Shown here: positions 11,940 through 21,389 of the stretch, piece after piece | How the letters are laid out: every line of letters starts with the position of its first letter | Position numbering within the stretch: the stretch's first letter is position 1 | Assembly (NCBI GenBank): GCA_036244855.1 | Contig: BQKZ01000245.1 | Location: 1-35,242, forward strand | Length of the DNA: 35,242 nt | Direction of reading: 5' to 3' | Origin: Temnopleurus reevesii | Taxonomy: Eukaryota > Echinodermata > Echinoidea > Temnopleuroida > Temnopleuridae | Position numbers and translations under genes: made by a program | Notes under the pieces: generated by a model | Told to the model about the DNA's origin: nothing | Databases searched by the model: none | What the model saw: the letters and a program-made list of their open reading frames with translations, nothing else

Positions 11940-12002
11940 CCAAAGAGGGCACCATGGCAAGCAGAGAGGGCACCCATGGCAAGCAGAGAGGGCACCCATG
12001 GC
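11940..12002. repeat. 22-base minisatellite, three copies
   Basis: Units of the form CAGAGAGGGCACCCATGGCA repeat nearly perfectly three times: AAAGAGGGCACCATGG, then AGAGAGGGCACCCATGG twice. The plus frame 11789-12028 passes through it and is repeat-derived. It sits between the decayed and intact exon copies. Confidence 0.85.
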
Positions 12003-12053
12003 CACTGCCCTATGTTGACGTAGGCTAATGCAAGGCCTGCTTCTTGATTTCAG

Positions 12054-12113
12054 GAACCCTTTTTTCAGCAGAAATCAGAGTTATCGCTGTCACCGAACAG
12101 ATACCATGATGAT
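12054..12113 (+). CDS. SOWAH-like gene, linker exon (20 codons)
   Basis: This is a probable internal exon encoding EPFFQQKSELS then LSPNRYHDD. It is preceded by a strong acceptor (CTTCTTGATTTCAG ending at 12053) and followed by a GTAAAT donor at 12114. A second CAG at 12066-12068 offers an alternative acceptor that would shorten it to 15 codons in the same frame. Phase is 0 at both ends. The following 75-base gap to the next exon is itself a multiple of three and open, so either a tiny intron is removed or the whole block 12054-12239 is one 62-codon exon. The product is a low-complexity polar linker with no domain. It is assigned to the SOWAH-like gene by frame, strand and position only. Confidence 0.5.
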
Positions 12114-12188
12114 GTAAATTATGTGAATAAAATCTGCTTAAAGATTACAATGATACAAATTAATTATGAAAGTGGCTTGAATTTACAG

Positions 12189-12239
12189 GATTCTTCTAAC
12201 AGTGGTAGTATCGAAGACCTTGCCGACTCTGCCCAGCAG
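12189..12239 (+). CDS. SOWAH-like gene, Ser/Asp-rich linker exon (17 codons)
   Basis: The exon encodes DSSNSGSIEDLADSAQQ. It has a TGAATTTACAG acceptor and a CAG/GTAATA donor, with phase 0 at both ends. The DLA(D/E)S motif recurs in the 14603 exon (DLAESNSS), which suggests exons of the linker arose by duplication. A decayed copy lies 383 bases upstream. The frame also stays open past the donor to a TGA ending at 12326, adding VIKEFRFGLKTFDTL, then STSTSLAESSTNE. This would be a possible alternative end if the donor is not used. No domain is present. The exon call rests on splice sites, composition and the existence of homologous copies. Skipping it would not change the downstream frame. Confidence 0.65.
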
Positions 12240-13085
12240 GTAATAAAGGAGTTCAGATTTGGTTTGAAAACTTTTGACACACTAAGCACCAGCACCAGCC
12301 TTGCAGAATCTAGCACCAATGAATGATTCACATATTTAGTTTGTCTTTTTAATTATGGGCAATAGTAGCTCATACTTCAAATGACAACATGGCCAATTTC
12401 ACTTTGAGAATGAAATTGTCACTTTAGTACTCTGCAAGGTTTGCTAAATACTCTGTAAAGTAGTTACACATGTTTTGGAGTGGGCTCTCTTTCAACTAAT
12501 ATGATTTTTTTTTTGTTCAATTCGGAGGCAGTTGGAAAAAGTTGGGTACAGATTACAAAAGGTTTTGCACAAAGTTGAATGATAATGCATAACATAGCAA
12601 AGTTTCTTCTCATCACACTTTTCATTTTGTTGAAACTTTATCAAACACTTTATTTTAAAACTCTTAAATCTAAGTACCTCAGCAGTACAAAGTGCACAAA
12701 TGGAATATGCAAAATATTGGCAAATACTTGATATTTGATATTCTTCACTGTGCATTTCAAATCACATTTATGAATTGTGTATAATAATGGTTCAGCATGA
12801 AACAATACAGAATACAATGTAGCACCACTAATGTTTGCTCTAACATATTATGTTTGCAGTATACATGTAGTTTGATTTATTTTTCTTTGAACCTATTCTG
12901 CTGTGAATAATGACAGACTGATATTGTTTTTTTTTAAATAGCCAAGGGTTCTTTCTACCAACCATCCAGAGTAAACCAACATGAGAGAATTATCACCAGG
13001 AGTTGGATAGATTTAAACAATTGTGTAGATAGTATGTGGCCCATTTTTTGTTATACTTCTGTCCAGTTATTCTAAAGTGCTTTGG

Positions 13086-13256
13086 GGTATTGCTAGAAAG
13101 ATGCAGTTGATTGGAACGCACCAGTCAAAATCATTGTCTTATTGTCTCATGCCTGTCTTGTTAAAACAACAGACATTGCGCAAGTGAAATTGCGTATTTC
13201 ATCTTGCAACTGATTTAAAGTGTATATGCAATAATTTGCAACTTTCTAGCAATACC
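13086..13256 (+). mobile_element. MITE family 1, copy A
   Basis: Ends are GGTATTGCTAGAAAGATGCA and its reverse complement form TGCAACTTTCTAGCAATACC. The length is about 171 bases with no coding capacity. Internal sequence (AGTTGATTGGAACGCACCAG, then TCAAAATCATTG) matches copy B in the opposite orientation. It is a non-autonomous DNA transposon of a family present three times in this window. Confidence 0.8.
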
Positions 13257-13713
13257 AAGTAAGAGTGTAGGTAATCTGAAAGACACTGGAAGAAGTCAAA
13301 TATGATTTTGTTTTGAGGTGTTGGTGGTCCAATTTATGTTTTTCTCTCCTTCATATTTTATTGAAGTAATGTTGTTGAGAGAAAGAATGGTAGAGAGGGA
13401 AAGAACAGGAAAGAGATTAATAATATAATTACATGTACATGCCACAATCATGAGATAAGCCCCCCCCTTTTCAATCAAATTAAAAATATCCATGTAAAAT
13501 CATAGATTAACATGTGATATACAAGCTTTTGGGGTTTTTATATCCCTTCTAACTCTTTTTAACCTTGGTTTTTGTACTTAATGTGTTCCCAAATCAAATA
13601 CGATGTATTAAAGAGAGGTTTTTTTTCTGAATGACCGATGCCATATTCAATAAAGGCATTCATGGGCAACCATTAATTCTTTTAAAGTCCTAATTGATCA
13701 TGGCATCTCACAC

Positions 13714-13897
13714 TTAGGAGGTGTTGTTCAAAATCAATTGCAAATCAACTGCAACTTTGCACATTGTAACGTGCATTTTCATTCGCATGCGGTATGCGCA
13801 ATTAGCAAGACACCCATGAAACAATGATTTTGATTGGTGCATTCCGATCAACTGCAACTTGTGATCAATTTGCAACTTTTGAACAACACCCCCTTAG
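13714..13897 (-). mobile_element. MITE family 1, copy B
   Basis: Ends read CTTAGGAGGTGTTGTTCAAAA and TTTTGAACAACACCCCCTTAG, about 184 bases apart. On the minus strand the interior reads TTGCAGTTGATCGGAATGCA and CCAATCAAAATCATTG, matching copy A. The GTGTTG(C/T)T terminal word is shared with copy C. Confidence 0.75.
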
Positions 13898-14602
13898 ACT
13901 GTTGCCCATCAGTGAGTCATGATTGTGGATCAAATATTTTTTTTTATTTGGGGGCTTATTTACCAACATGGGGTAACCGTTGGAAAGTTCCTCCTAAGAG
14001 CACATCCATTTGATCTGATAGCACTTGAGTTTTAATGGTGCATCACTGGAGAAATCAAATCCCAAATTTTTAGGTGGTATACAAGTGATGGAGTAAACTT
14101 CTGCATTTCCTTTTACAAGTATTATGTAATGTTCACCTTGTGCACAGATCATGTGAAAATATGTGAACTGGAGATGGTGCTATAACATTTATATTTTCTT
14201 GAGTAATAAACAGAAGGAATATTTTCTCATTATTTTCCATCTTCGGATGTTGTATTTTCTAAAATGTATTTTTCATTGCAGGTAATATCTGGACGAGAAC
14301 GATGATCTTTATCATAAAGATCATTCCATCTGTCTTTATACAAGTTATTCTTCAAATTTTTAATTTTTCATTTGATATATGTTTGATTAATAGGAGCCAG
14401 GTGTCACATCCAACATTTCAATAACGAGCTTGGTCTAAAATTTTTTTCCAAGCTCTTATTGATCATTTCAGATGAATGATGAATCAGAGTTAATGATCAA
14501 TTAGAAAATTTTAACTTGTTTAAGTCACACGTTCAAAATGACCATAGATCTACATAATTATGAATTGGTTTATTTTACTTCATTATTCCATGCAACCCAA
14601 AG

Positions 14603-14689
14603 GATTTAGCCGAGTCTAACTCATCAGACACATTACGGTCTATAAAGTCCACAAGTAGTGGTAACTCTTTCCCCGACACACTGGCAAAG
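14603..14689 (+). CDS. SOWAH-like gene, Ser/Thr-rich linker exon (29 codons)
   Basis: The exon encodes DLAESNSSDTLRSIKS, then TSSGNSFPDTLAK. The acceptor is AACCCAAAG ending at 14602, with a TTATTTTACTTCATTATTCC pyrimidine-rich run upstream. The donor is AAG/GTAACA. Both boundaries are phase 0, in register with the preceding and following exons. An in-frame alternative acceptor is not available, although ATTTAG at 14609 would shift the phase. The two DTL(R/A) motifs and the DLAES start echo the 12189 exon, which supports a linker built from duplicated small exons. The product is polar and probably disordered, with many potential phospho-serines. No catalytic or structural domain is seen. Confidence 0.6.
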
Positions 14690-15378
14690 GTAACAAAACA
14701 GTTTTAGAAAATTCCCTCCTGTTCAGCACATTTCTCTTTGCTGCTTCCTCCTCTCATTGCTGTGACGTTGCTTAATGGTGTTTTTGGAAGCTGCAAACTG
14801 AAGCAGAATTTTCTCATCTGCTGTTTTTTCTTTGTTTCTTATCTTTTACTTTATGGGGATAGAATACTGATCTCTATAGAAATTTGATATATCATTTTCT
14901 TGTCATGATAAAGATGTTGGGCAACCATTTTACCACTCTAAAAAAATAGTTACCTTCATGTTGTGAGCAGAAACCCAAAGGTTTCAGAAACTATGAAAGT
15001 CCAACGGAAGCTTCTTTCTTTCGATCAAAACAAGGTGCCTTGGCGAGTTGAACAACTTGCCTTTGCATATTACATGTATAAGCCTCCATAGAATTGTCAT
15101 AATTGTTTAAACTTTTTGGTTTCGGGTCTCATTGTGAACCTTACTAATATTGTCAATTTACCAAAAAATCTGACATGAATGAAAAAACACAGCTCAAACA
15201 ATGGCAAATTTGAGTGGTATGGCCGCCAGGTGATGGCTCCAACCTTTTATTTTGCGAGTATGGGTCAATGGTATATCCAGTTTCTATTAGAGATCTGTGG
15301 GATAGACATTCACTTTACTCTCCTAGGGCCCTGGGGATTCCTGTCAGACCTGTCGGTTCAGACCATTTCAACATAATA

Positions 15379-15558
15379 AGGGATGCCAACCATTCTCAAA
15401 TATGCATAATTATAATTTGGATATCACAATAGATGAACAAAAGTGAGAGAAAACATGGCAGCATTAGTTATACTCTCAGCTAGTCACTTGCAATGAACAC
15501 CTTGAAATCACATTGGAATATGTCAGTTAATGCATATGCTGGAATTGTTGGCATCTTT
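15379..15558. mobile_element. MITE family 2, copy A
   Basis: The left end AGGGATGCCAACCATTCTC and the right end GGAATTGTTGGCATCTTT are inverted repeats, and AATATGCATAA near the left end pairs loosely with TTAATGCATAT near the right. The length is about 180 bases with no coding capacity. The same termini bound the element at 31284-31459. The (C)AGAGATGCCAACC end and short size fit a hAT-like non-autonomous element, which is an inference. Confidence 0.7.
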
Positions 15559-15654
15559 GAATGAGTGTAGAAGAACAGTAAATCTGTGGCCTTAATTAAT
15601 TGTTGTTTTACTTTTGTTTTAAAGATTTTGTAGAGTCATATTCACAAAATACCT

Positions 15655-15672
15655 CACTATATATATATATAG
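15655..15672. repeat. Short TA microsatellite
   Basis: A CTATATATATATATAG run, which is self-complementary. Confidence 0.85.
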
Positions 15673-17148
15673 CAAATCAATATTTTATGCTCTTATTGAT
15701 GGATATAATGTATTGCAAGAATACATGTAGGTTACTCAACCGCATTCATGACTCATGATTCATGATTCATAAAATTAAGATGGAGAGTATGAAGTCCTCC
15801 AAATTAAGGGCCAGAATAAAAGGCTCAATTTTTAGTTTATTATTTCATAGCTACATAAATGTGTAATGAGATATGAGCATTATTTTGTGAATATTTCTCT
15901 ATCCTTGTGTTTCAAATTTGTTTCAAATTGTTTTCAAAGTATGGCAAATTTATGTTTCTTGGCTTTTCATGTTCTTGATTTTGTCTTTATATTTTATTAC
16001 ATTCTTTATGCTTTTCATTATTTCTTCATGCATTTTTTAAATTGCTTTTATTTTCACCCAAATTACTGTGTCAAATAAGTCAGTACAAAATGCACAAATC
16101 TTATAAATAAGACTTTAAAACATTGTTTCCATACCTTTGTTTCTTTCTGCTTTCTTTCTTGTTAGCTTGTTTTGAATAAGTTTGGTGTGATAAGCTTTTG
16201 TATCTTTGTTTTGCTTTCTTCAAATTTGTTCAAAATTTATATCACCTACCCTTTCCTTATGATTTTTCACTTTCATAATGTCACCCTAAGCATTAAACTC
16301 TGTCCTATTCACCACCAGTCTACAAGAAAATATTGTGTTGAAATTAGAACCTGCCTTTAAGTGCTACCTCGCTGTAGTGTCCATTTATTACTGTATAGTG
16401 GTATATCTTCTCTGGGCTAATTTTCTTGTGGTTTGCTACTTTATTAGCATACTCACAGAGTATAAAATTTGTGGTTGCATCCATGATGACAAAAAGCTTG
16501 GGCAATACTTCATGTTTCTGTGAAAAGTCACTGCTAATAAAAATGCATTCAAGTGCTGAAAAACTAATACAAACTACATAAAACCACTGTATTGGGCATT
16601 TATTAATTCTGCTAAATGGCAAATTGGAATCACCAAAGTCATCCAAAAAACATTTTCTAGAGGTAGTTCACAAGCAGCCTTTAGCAGCATAATTGAAGCA
16701 CGCACACTGATCAGATTATTCTAGGAAATTTTGGAGCATTATTTTCATGGGTCGTAAATTTGTGATTGTCCATTTTACCGGGAAAATCATTAAAATTAAA
16801 CTCCTGTGAAATTTCTTGCTGTACAGTATTTTTCTTTCTCATGGACACCCAAGACAATTACAGTTAAAGCTTGACTGTACACAAGTATGTATTTTTATTC
16901 TCTTTCTAAAAACATGTTGCATACGTTTATCCAGTTCTTTCTATTTTCTGAATGCAAACTTCCTGAGAATTTGGCTAAAGTACTGTGAAAACTAGAATTT
17001 CTTGCTTAATCATATTTGGGAGAAAAAGAATCATGCAGATTGCACATGCATATCATTCCCAACATTGATACGTTTATATGTATGATCATAAATATGATGT
17101 ATAATGAGCATTCAGAAATTCAAACACCTCAAGCTCAAACAACTATGG

Positions 17149-17328
17149 GGGTGTTGCTAGAAAGTTGCAATCAATTGCAAGTTACAGTTGACCAGCACTT
17201 GCAAATAGAGACTATTGTTTCATGCTTATCTTTTCAAAAGGCTGAAAGTGCGCAAATTAAAATGTATCTTTCAATTAGCAATTGATTTGCAGTTGATTCG
17301 CAATCAATTGCAACTTTCTAGCAACACT
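17149..17328 (+). mobile_element. MITE family 1, copy C
   Basis: The left end GGTGTTGCTAGAAAGTTGCA (then ATCAATTGCA) and the right end TGCAACTTTCTAGCAACAC are inverted repeats. The length is about 180 bases. The inner ATTGTTTCATGCTTA block is shared with copy A (ATTGTCTCATGCCTG). The plus frame 17016-17285 runs through it and is therefore element-derived. Confidence 0.85.
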
Positions 17329-17554
17329 CTGAATTTATTACAAGCACAAGCTTTCTGATATTTCGATATCTGGATTAGTGCTGGTATAAGTAAGTTTGGA
17401 TTTCTGATTACATTTAAACTGATTTAGTGTTATCTAAGGTAGATTGAAACATACTATTTCAAAGTATCATTTTGTGATGGTGTTGATGAAAGAATAAAAT
17501 AAATTGCAAAATTAGTAATGACCTTAAGCATTGCACAGAAGGCTTGAGATCTTT

Positions 17555-17622
17555 AACATCCCCCTCCTCCCCCCCTCTCTCTCTCTCTTCCCTTTGTTCA
17601 CTCTCTATCTCTCCCTCTCTCA
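17555..17622. repeat. CT-rich pyrimidine tract
   Basis: An almost pure pyrimidine run (CCCCCTCCTCC..., then CTCTCTCTCTC, then interrupted TCTC words) on the plus strand. It could mimic a splice polypyrimidine tract, but no coding block follows. Confidence 0.8.
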
Positions 17623-19025
17623 TGTAATGATAATGTGAAAATGATGGTGTAAAATGATTCTTGCTATCTTACTATTATCAAAAGAAAGGTTGTTTATTAT
17701 TTCTGTGACAAGTTTATTCTCTCTGTTTAGAATTATTATATGACATTTTGGTATTTGTGCATTGCTACTTTTCATTGTTCTTTTTTTTTCATGTTCTTTT
17801 TGTATAGTCTGTTAAAATTATGATTAATGTACTTCTTTATTCATGCTGCAAAGACACAAAGAACAATAATTCTGTATCATGTGCTCAATTGTGAAGTGTG
17901 AATATTGATATGTAGATAGTTTATCAGATTTTCCTCATGGTTCTTATTGTGCATTTCTTTCTCTTTCTGCCACCGATTCTCTTTTTGCCACCAATTGTTC
18001 TTGATCTATAAAGTTATGATGCACTTGCTCACATGTGAACTACACTCTCACAGATTAAATGTTTGATGCATGCTTTTATATTGTTCTCTCATATTCTTTT
18101 TTTTTTGTTATTGAACAAGATTCTTCCCAGTTTTTATGATCCAACATTTATTTGTGTTACTTTCATTTATTTATACTGTTACACTGAAAGTTCTTCATGC
18201 TTTGATGATGGACATTAAAGCCATGCTATGTTGTTCCTTTTATAAATCTTGAATCATATTTCTTTTCAAAAAATTTCTGTTTTGATCAAAGTTTTTATAT
18301 TAATGGGTAGAAATCTAGTATACAATGTATAATCCTAGTTGTAAGTTTACATTTATTTTTAATGGTACATGTATGTACAAGTGGATTTTTAAACATCACT
18401 ATTTCGGAACCTTTTTGAAAGTAGCCTCAAAATAGCATAAATATGTTTTTAATATACTATTTGGTATATCCATAGAGGTATCCATATTCTGGTCACAAGC
18501 CATATTATAAACAGAATTTTACTTTTGTCATATTCCTTTTGTTGATATTGTCTATAATATTTTTATTTCTTCCCTTCACATTTGTTCTGTAACTGGTAGT
18601 TCCTTATACTTCACAATAAATGGGAAGGCAGTATGCACTCATATAATTTTGGGCAAGAAGAACTCTGCGCTCAATACAGCAAAATAGGGCAGGAGTAAAT
18701 ACTGTTTTGATGTATTTTCCTATTTCTCTGTAAGTCTATAAAAATTCTTGTTTTCTTACTGTGTGTCAAGTTTCATTGCAAAAAATGCAATTAGCTCATT
18801 TTGAATTGCATTGATATTTACATACACATCTACAATGTGACAAATGCCATTATCAAACCTCAGATGCTACACATTTCTTGCCAGACTTTGGGCATTATTG
18901 TTGAAAAATTAAGAGAATTAATAACACATTTATGTTATGTAGAGCTTACTTATTACTGAAATGGTTATCCGGTGTGAATAATATATTTCTGTTATTCTTT
19001 AATGCTGGTTTGTATTTGTCCTTTT

Positions 19026-19075
19026 CATAACATGTTTTCAGCTTGACCGTTCAAAACATGGATAGCCTTTGACGA
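19026..19075 (+). pseudogene. Possible decayed copy of the 19314 exon start
   Basis: GTTTTCAG then CTTGACCGTTCAAAACATGG resembles the acceptor and start of the real exon 273 bases downstream (GTTTCAG then CTTGAGCCTTTAGAACGTCA). It reads LDRSKHG and then a stop. The similarity is limited to about 30-40 bases with small gaps, so it may be chance. It is recorded because another exon of this gene has a clearer decayed copy. Confidence 0.25.
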
Positions 19076-19313
19076 TGGAGAGATATAATAACGTATTATA
19101 TAGGGGTTGATTGAAGAACAGCCTGTATATGAAGTGCCTGGGTAAATCATAAATCTACAGATTACCACTTTTCAGGAAATGTAAATATATGGAGTCAGTT
19201 TCAAGAAAAGTTTCTGGTCATTTTGAAGAAGTTTTATCATTTCACAGTGCATGTTTTATGAAATATTATCATTGTTTTATTTTGGTTTGTGTGTTTTTCA
19301 CATCCTGTTTCAG

Positions 19314-19415
19314 CTTGAGCCTTTAGAACGTCAGTGGATGGTGGAGTCTGCTAAGGGCAACGTTCCTGTTCTGATTAGTCTTCTCGAGCAGGAACCAGGG
19401 CTAGTAGCAAAAAAG
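19314..19415 (+). CDS. SOWAH-like gene, exon just before the ankyrin repeats (34 codons)
   Basis: The exon encodes LEPLERQWMVESAKGN, then VPVLISLLEQEPGLVAKK. The acceptor is ATCCTGTTTCAG ending at 19313, the donor is AAG/GTAGGA at 19416, and phase is 0 at both ends. The pattern PLERxWM-x-AxxG-x(4)-LxxLLxxEPxL(V/L)xxK, which leads into an expected D-F-x-x-G-x-T-x-LHWAAKHG ankyrin start, is the one I know from Sosondowah (SOWAHA-D, ANKRD56/57) proteins. There it forms the helical lead-in to the ankyrin repeats. The next exon, with the ankyrin core, is not found: it may lie in the 326-base gap, or more likely beyond the window. SOWAH proteins are ankyrin proteins of poorly known function, so no role is assigned. 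A different ankyrin family remains possible. Confidence 0.75.
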
Positions 19416-19589
19416 GTAGGACAGACAACTTTTTTTTGGATATTTTCAAAGTGTTTCTTGTAAGAGAGTTTTATTAGTAGGGTACTGGTTAAAAAATGAA
19501 GACTGCTATTGTTGATTATGGTTGATTCTTTTGCTTATTATTGAAATTATGCTAGGATCAAAAGCTCAAGCTTTTTTTTTACTTCTTTT

Positions 19590-19592
<3 letters not shown>

Positions 19593-19640
<48 letters not shown>
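19593..19640. repeat. (GT)24 microsatellite at a gap edge
   Basis: At least 48 bases of perfect GT run directly into the N gap, so its true length is unknown. Open frames made of CVCV or THTH across it are artefacts. Confidence 0.95.
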
Positions 19641-19966
19641 NNNNNNNNNNNNNNNNNNNNNNNNNNNNNNNNNNNNNNNNNNNNNNNNNNNNNNNNNNNN
19701 NNNNNNNNNNNNNNNNNNNNNNNNNNNNNNNNNNNNNNNNNNNNNNNNNNNNNNNNNNNNNNNNNNNNNNNNNNNNNNNNNNNNNNNNNNNNNNNNNNNN
19801 NNNNNNNNNNNNNNNNNNNNNNNNNNNNNNNNNNNNNNNNNNNNNNNNNNNNNNNNNNNNNNNNNNNNNNNNNNNNNNNNNNNNNNNNNNNNNNNNNNNN
19901 NNNNNNNNNNNNNNNNNNNNNNNNNNNNNNNNNNNNNNNNNNNNNNNNNNNNNNNNNNNNNNNNNN
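19641..19966. other. Assembly gap (326 N)
   Basis: Unresolved bases start in the GT run and end before TTATTTGATTTCATTTTCCC. A small exon could be hidden here. The sequence right after it has an acceptor-like TTTTCCCAG at 19979-19987, but the phase 0 reading stops after 12 codons. Confidence 0.95.
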
Positions 19967-20227
19967 TTATTTGATTTCATTTTCCCAGAAGCTGCCGATC
20001 TATTACCCATTCACGTTTATATGTTGAACAGCTGGGTAAATACCAAACATTTTCTTCAGCTGTAGCAAACAATAATATATAAAGATTCGGGCTGAAGAAG
20101 TTGTTGACCATCATTAGACTTGTATTGACAAGCCAGACAATCATCAAGCATCAAACAAATTAATGAAGTTTCTGCACTTCAATAAGTCATTAATTACTTG
20201 TAAGTGATCAAGCCCTATTCTCCACCG

Positions 20228-20335
20228 TACCCTAATCCCACTCATCACCTGACATGTACGGATTAGTGATCCCCTTAATCCTCATACGGACCAGCTTAAT
20301 CTCTTTTATTTGAAGAAGATTAAGCTTGTAAGTTG
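20228..20335. promoter_or_regulatory. Cluster of TAATCC/GGATTA sites
   Basis: Within about 100 bases lie TAATCC (20233-20238), GGATTA (20260-20265), TAATCC (20276-20281), TTAATCTC (about 20296) and GATTAAG (about 20328). These are consensus cores for K50 homeodomain proteins (Otx, Goosecoid, Pitx). The density exceeds what the AT-rich background would lead one to expect. An enhancer role is inferred and untested. Confidence 0.4.
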
Positions 20336-20561
20336 TAGCCTGATTGTCAAGTAGGTGTCTGATAGACGTCTGTGAGGCGTTTGTCTTTCTGTCCATCTGT
20401 CTTCTGGTCTCAATATGAAGTGTTTGGTCTGGCCGAGGATCCTCTGGTCTAAGGTCTTCTCGCCCACTTCTCGATGATTACCGAATCCATTGTTGAGAGT
20501 GGTATTGAAGCAGGTCACACTTTCCCAAACTGTCTGCCCAGATGGAAAGATAGATAAATAG

Positions 20562-20564
<3 letters not shown>

Positions 20565-20620
<56 letters not shown>

Positions 20621-20720
20621 TATAATAATAATAATAATAATAGTAATAATAATAGATGCGATTTATATAGTGCACATATCCAGGCTGCGGAGTGCTCCAG
20701 GCACTTTGCATACTAGCCAT
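20565..20720. repeat. (TAA)n followed by a dispersed repeat tail
   Basis: About 90 bases of TAA/ATA units run to 20653. The tail follows: GATGCGATTTATATAGTGCA, then CATATCCAGGCTGCGGAGTG, then CTCCAGGCACTTTGCATACT. A related arrangement, (AAT)n then TTTTATATAGCATTTATCAA then AAGCACTCTACAATT, occurs at 30921-31015. I recognise the ATTTATATAG(C/T)GC plus trinucleotide layout as a common dispersed repeat of echinoderm genomes. The minus frame 20478-20720 (poly-Tyr) is an artefact of the microsatellite. Confidence 0.7.
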
Positions 20721-20837
20721 GGCAGATTGAATGCTGAAATGTAAGTGTTTTACATTTGAAATATAAATCTCATACCTTATTCAAAAAGGTGGCATAAACC
20801 CTTTAAAAAAAGGAATCTAAATTCTGTGGACGTTTAA

Positions 20838-21080
20838 GTGCCATTTTCCACTTTTTCCTTTTTTTTCTCATTTTGCCCTTCTGATGTGCTTATTTCTTTT
20901 AATTTATTGTATTGTTCTGTGTTCATTGTGATCCCTTTTCTGTATTTCTCATTCTCTCTCCTTATATCTGCCCTCTTTCTCCCTCCATGCACTGTTCTGT
21001 CTCCCTTTTTAAAAACTTCTCTCAAACTTCTTCCCTTTCTCAATATTCTCCTCGCACTCTATTCCACCTTCTTTTATTCA
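20838..21080. repeat. Pyrimidine-rich stretch
   Basis: A long C/T-rich plus strand (TTTTTCCTTTTTTTTCTC, TCTCTCTCCTTATATC, CTTTCTCCCTCC and similar). Overlapping open frames on both strands follow from the bias (Ser/Phe/Leu-rich on plus, Lys/Arg/Glu-rich on minus) and are not called as genes. Confidence 0.6.
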
Positions 21081-21389
21081 TTTATTTGAACATATTTATC
21101 CAGGAACAAAAGATCAGCAAATCTGCTGTTTTGCATCAATATCCTGATATTACAGGACTCCTGTTTATGCCATCTCCTTGTGCAGATTTGAATACATTTT
21201 TTAAATTTCTACATGTATTTGTTATCACTACAGTCTACATGTCAGACATTGCTCTTTTAACGGTCTATAAATGACACGAAAGCACACAAGTCTAGATTCT
21301 AAATTCTTCTGTTCTTTTGTCAAGAACCTAATGTGGCATGTCTATGTTTTGCATTATTTATCACTCCTCTCTCTGTCAGTCAAGTTCCT

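Larger units (their letters stand above)
12240..14602. other. Intron between linker exons
   Basis: AT-rich intron sequence. It contains two copies of a small terminal-inverted-repeat element (13086-13256 and 13714-13897). The minus frames 12492-12755 and 13296-13493 show no family signature. Confidence 0.6.
14690..19313. other. Intron of 4.6 kb
   Basis: No further exon could be supported. The intron holds a MITE of family 2 (15379-15558), a short TA run, MITE family 1 copy C (17149-17328), a pyrimidine tract and many AT-rich chance frames, including 15866-16078, 16172-16360 and 16344-16646. At 15179-15432 two plus frames are open together over a GC-raised block ending in the family 2 element. 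Neither has a known domain. Confidence 0.6.

Noticed and set aside
14281..14360. Exon-like start after TTTTCATTGCAG
   Set aside because: Phase 0 gives VISGRER and a stop. The other open phase is Ile/Phe-rich and has no donor of quality.
16344..16646. 100-codon minus frame
   Set aside because: Composition is that of AT-rich intron, with no recognisable domain and no promoter or splice context.
19988..20034. Possible exon after the gap (acceptor TTTTCCCAG, donor GGGTAAAT)
   Set aside because: In phase 0, which the previous exon requires, the frame stops after 12 codons. The other two phases give no SOWAH or ankyrin-like sequence.
19522..20065. Open frames of 143-156 codons over the gap
   Set aside because: They consist of GT-repeat codons and unknown bases.
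20478..20720. Poly-tyrosine minus frame
   Set aside because: Translation of the (TAA)n microsatellite.
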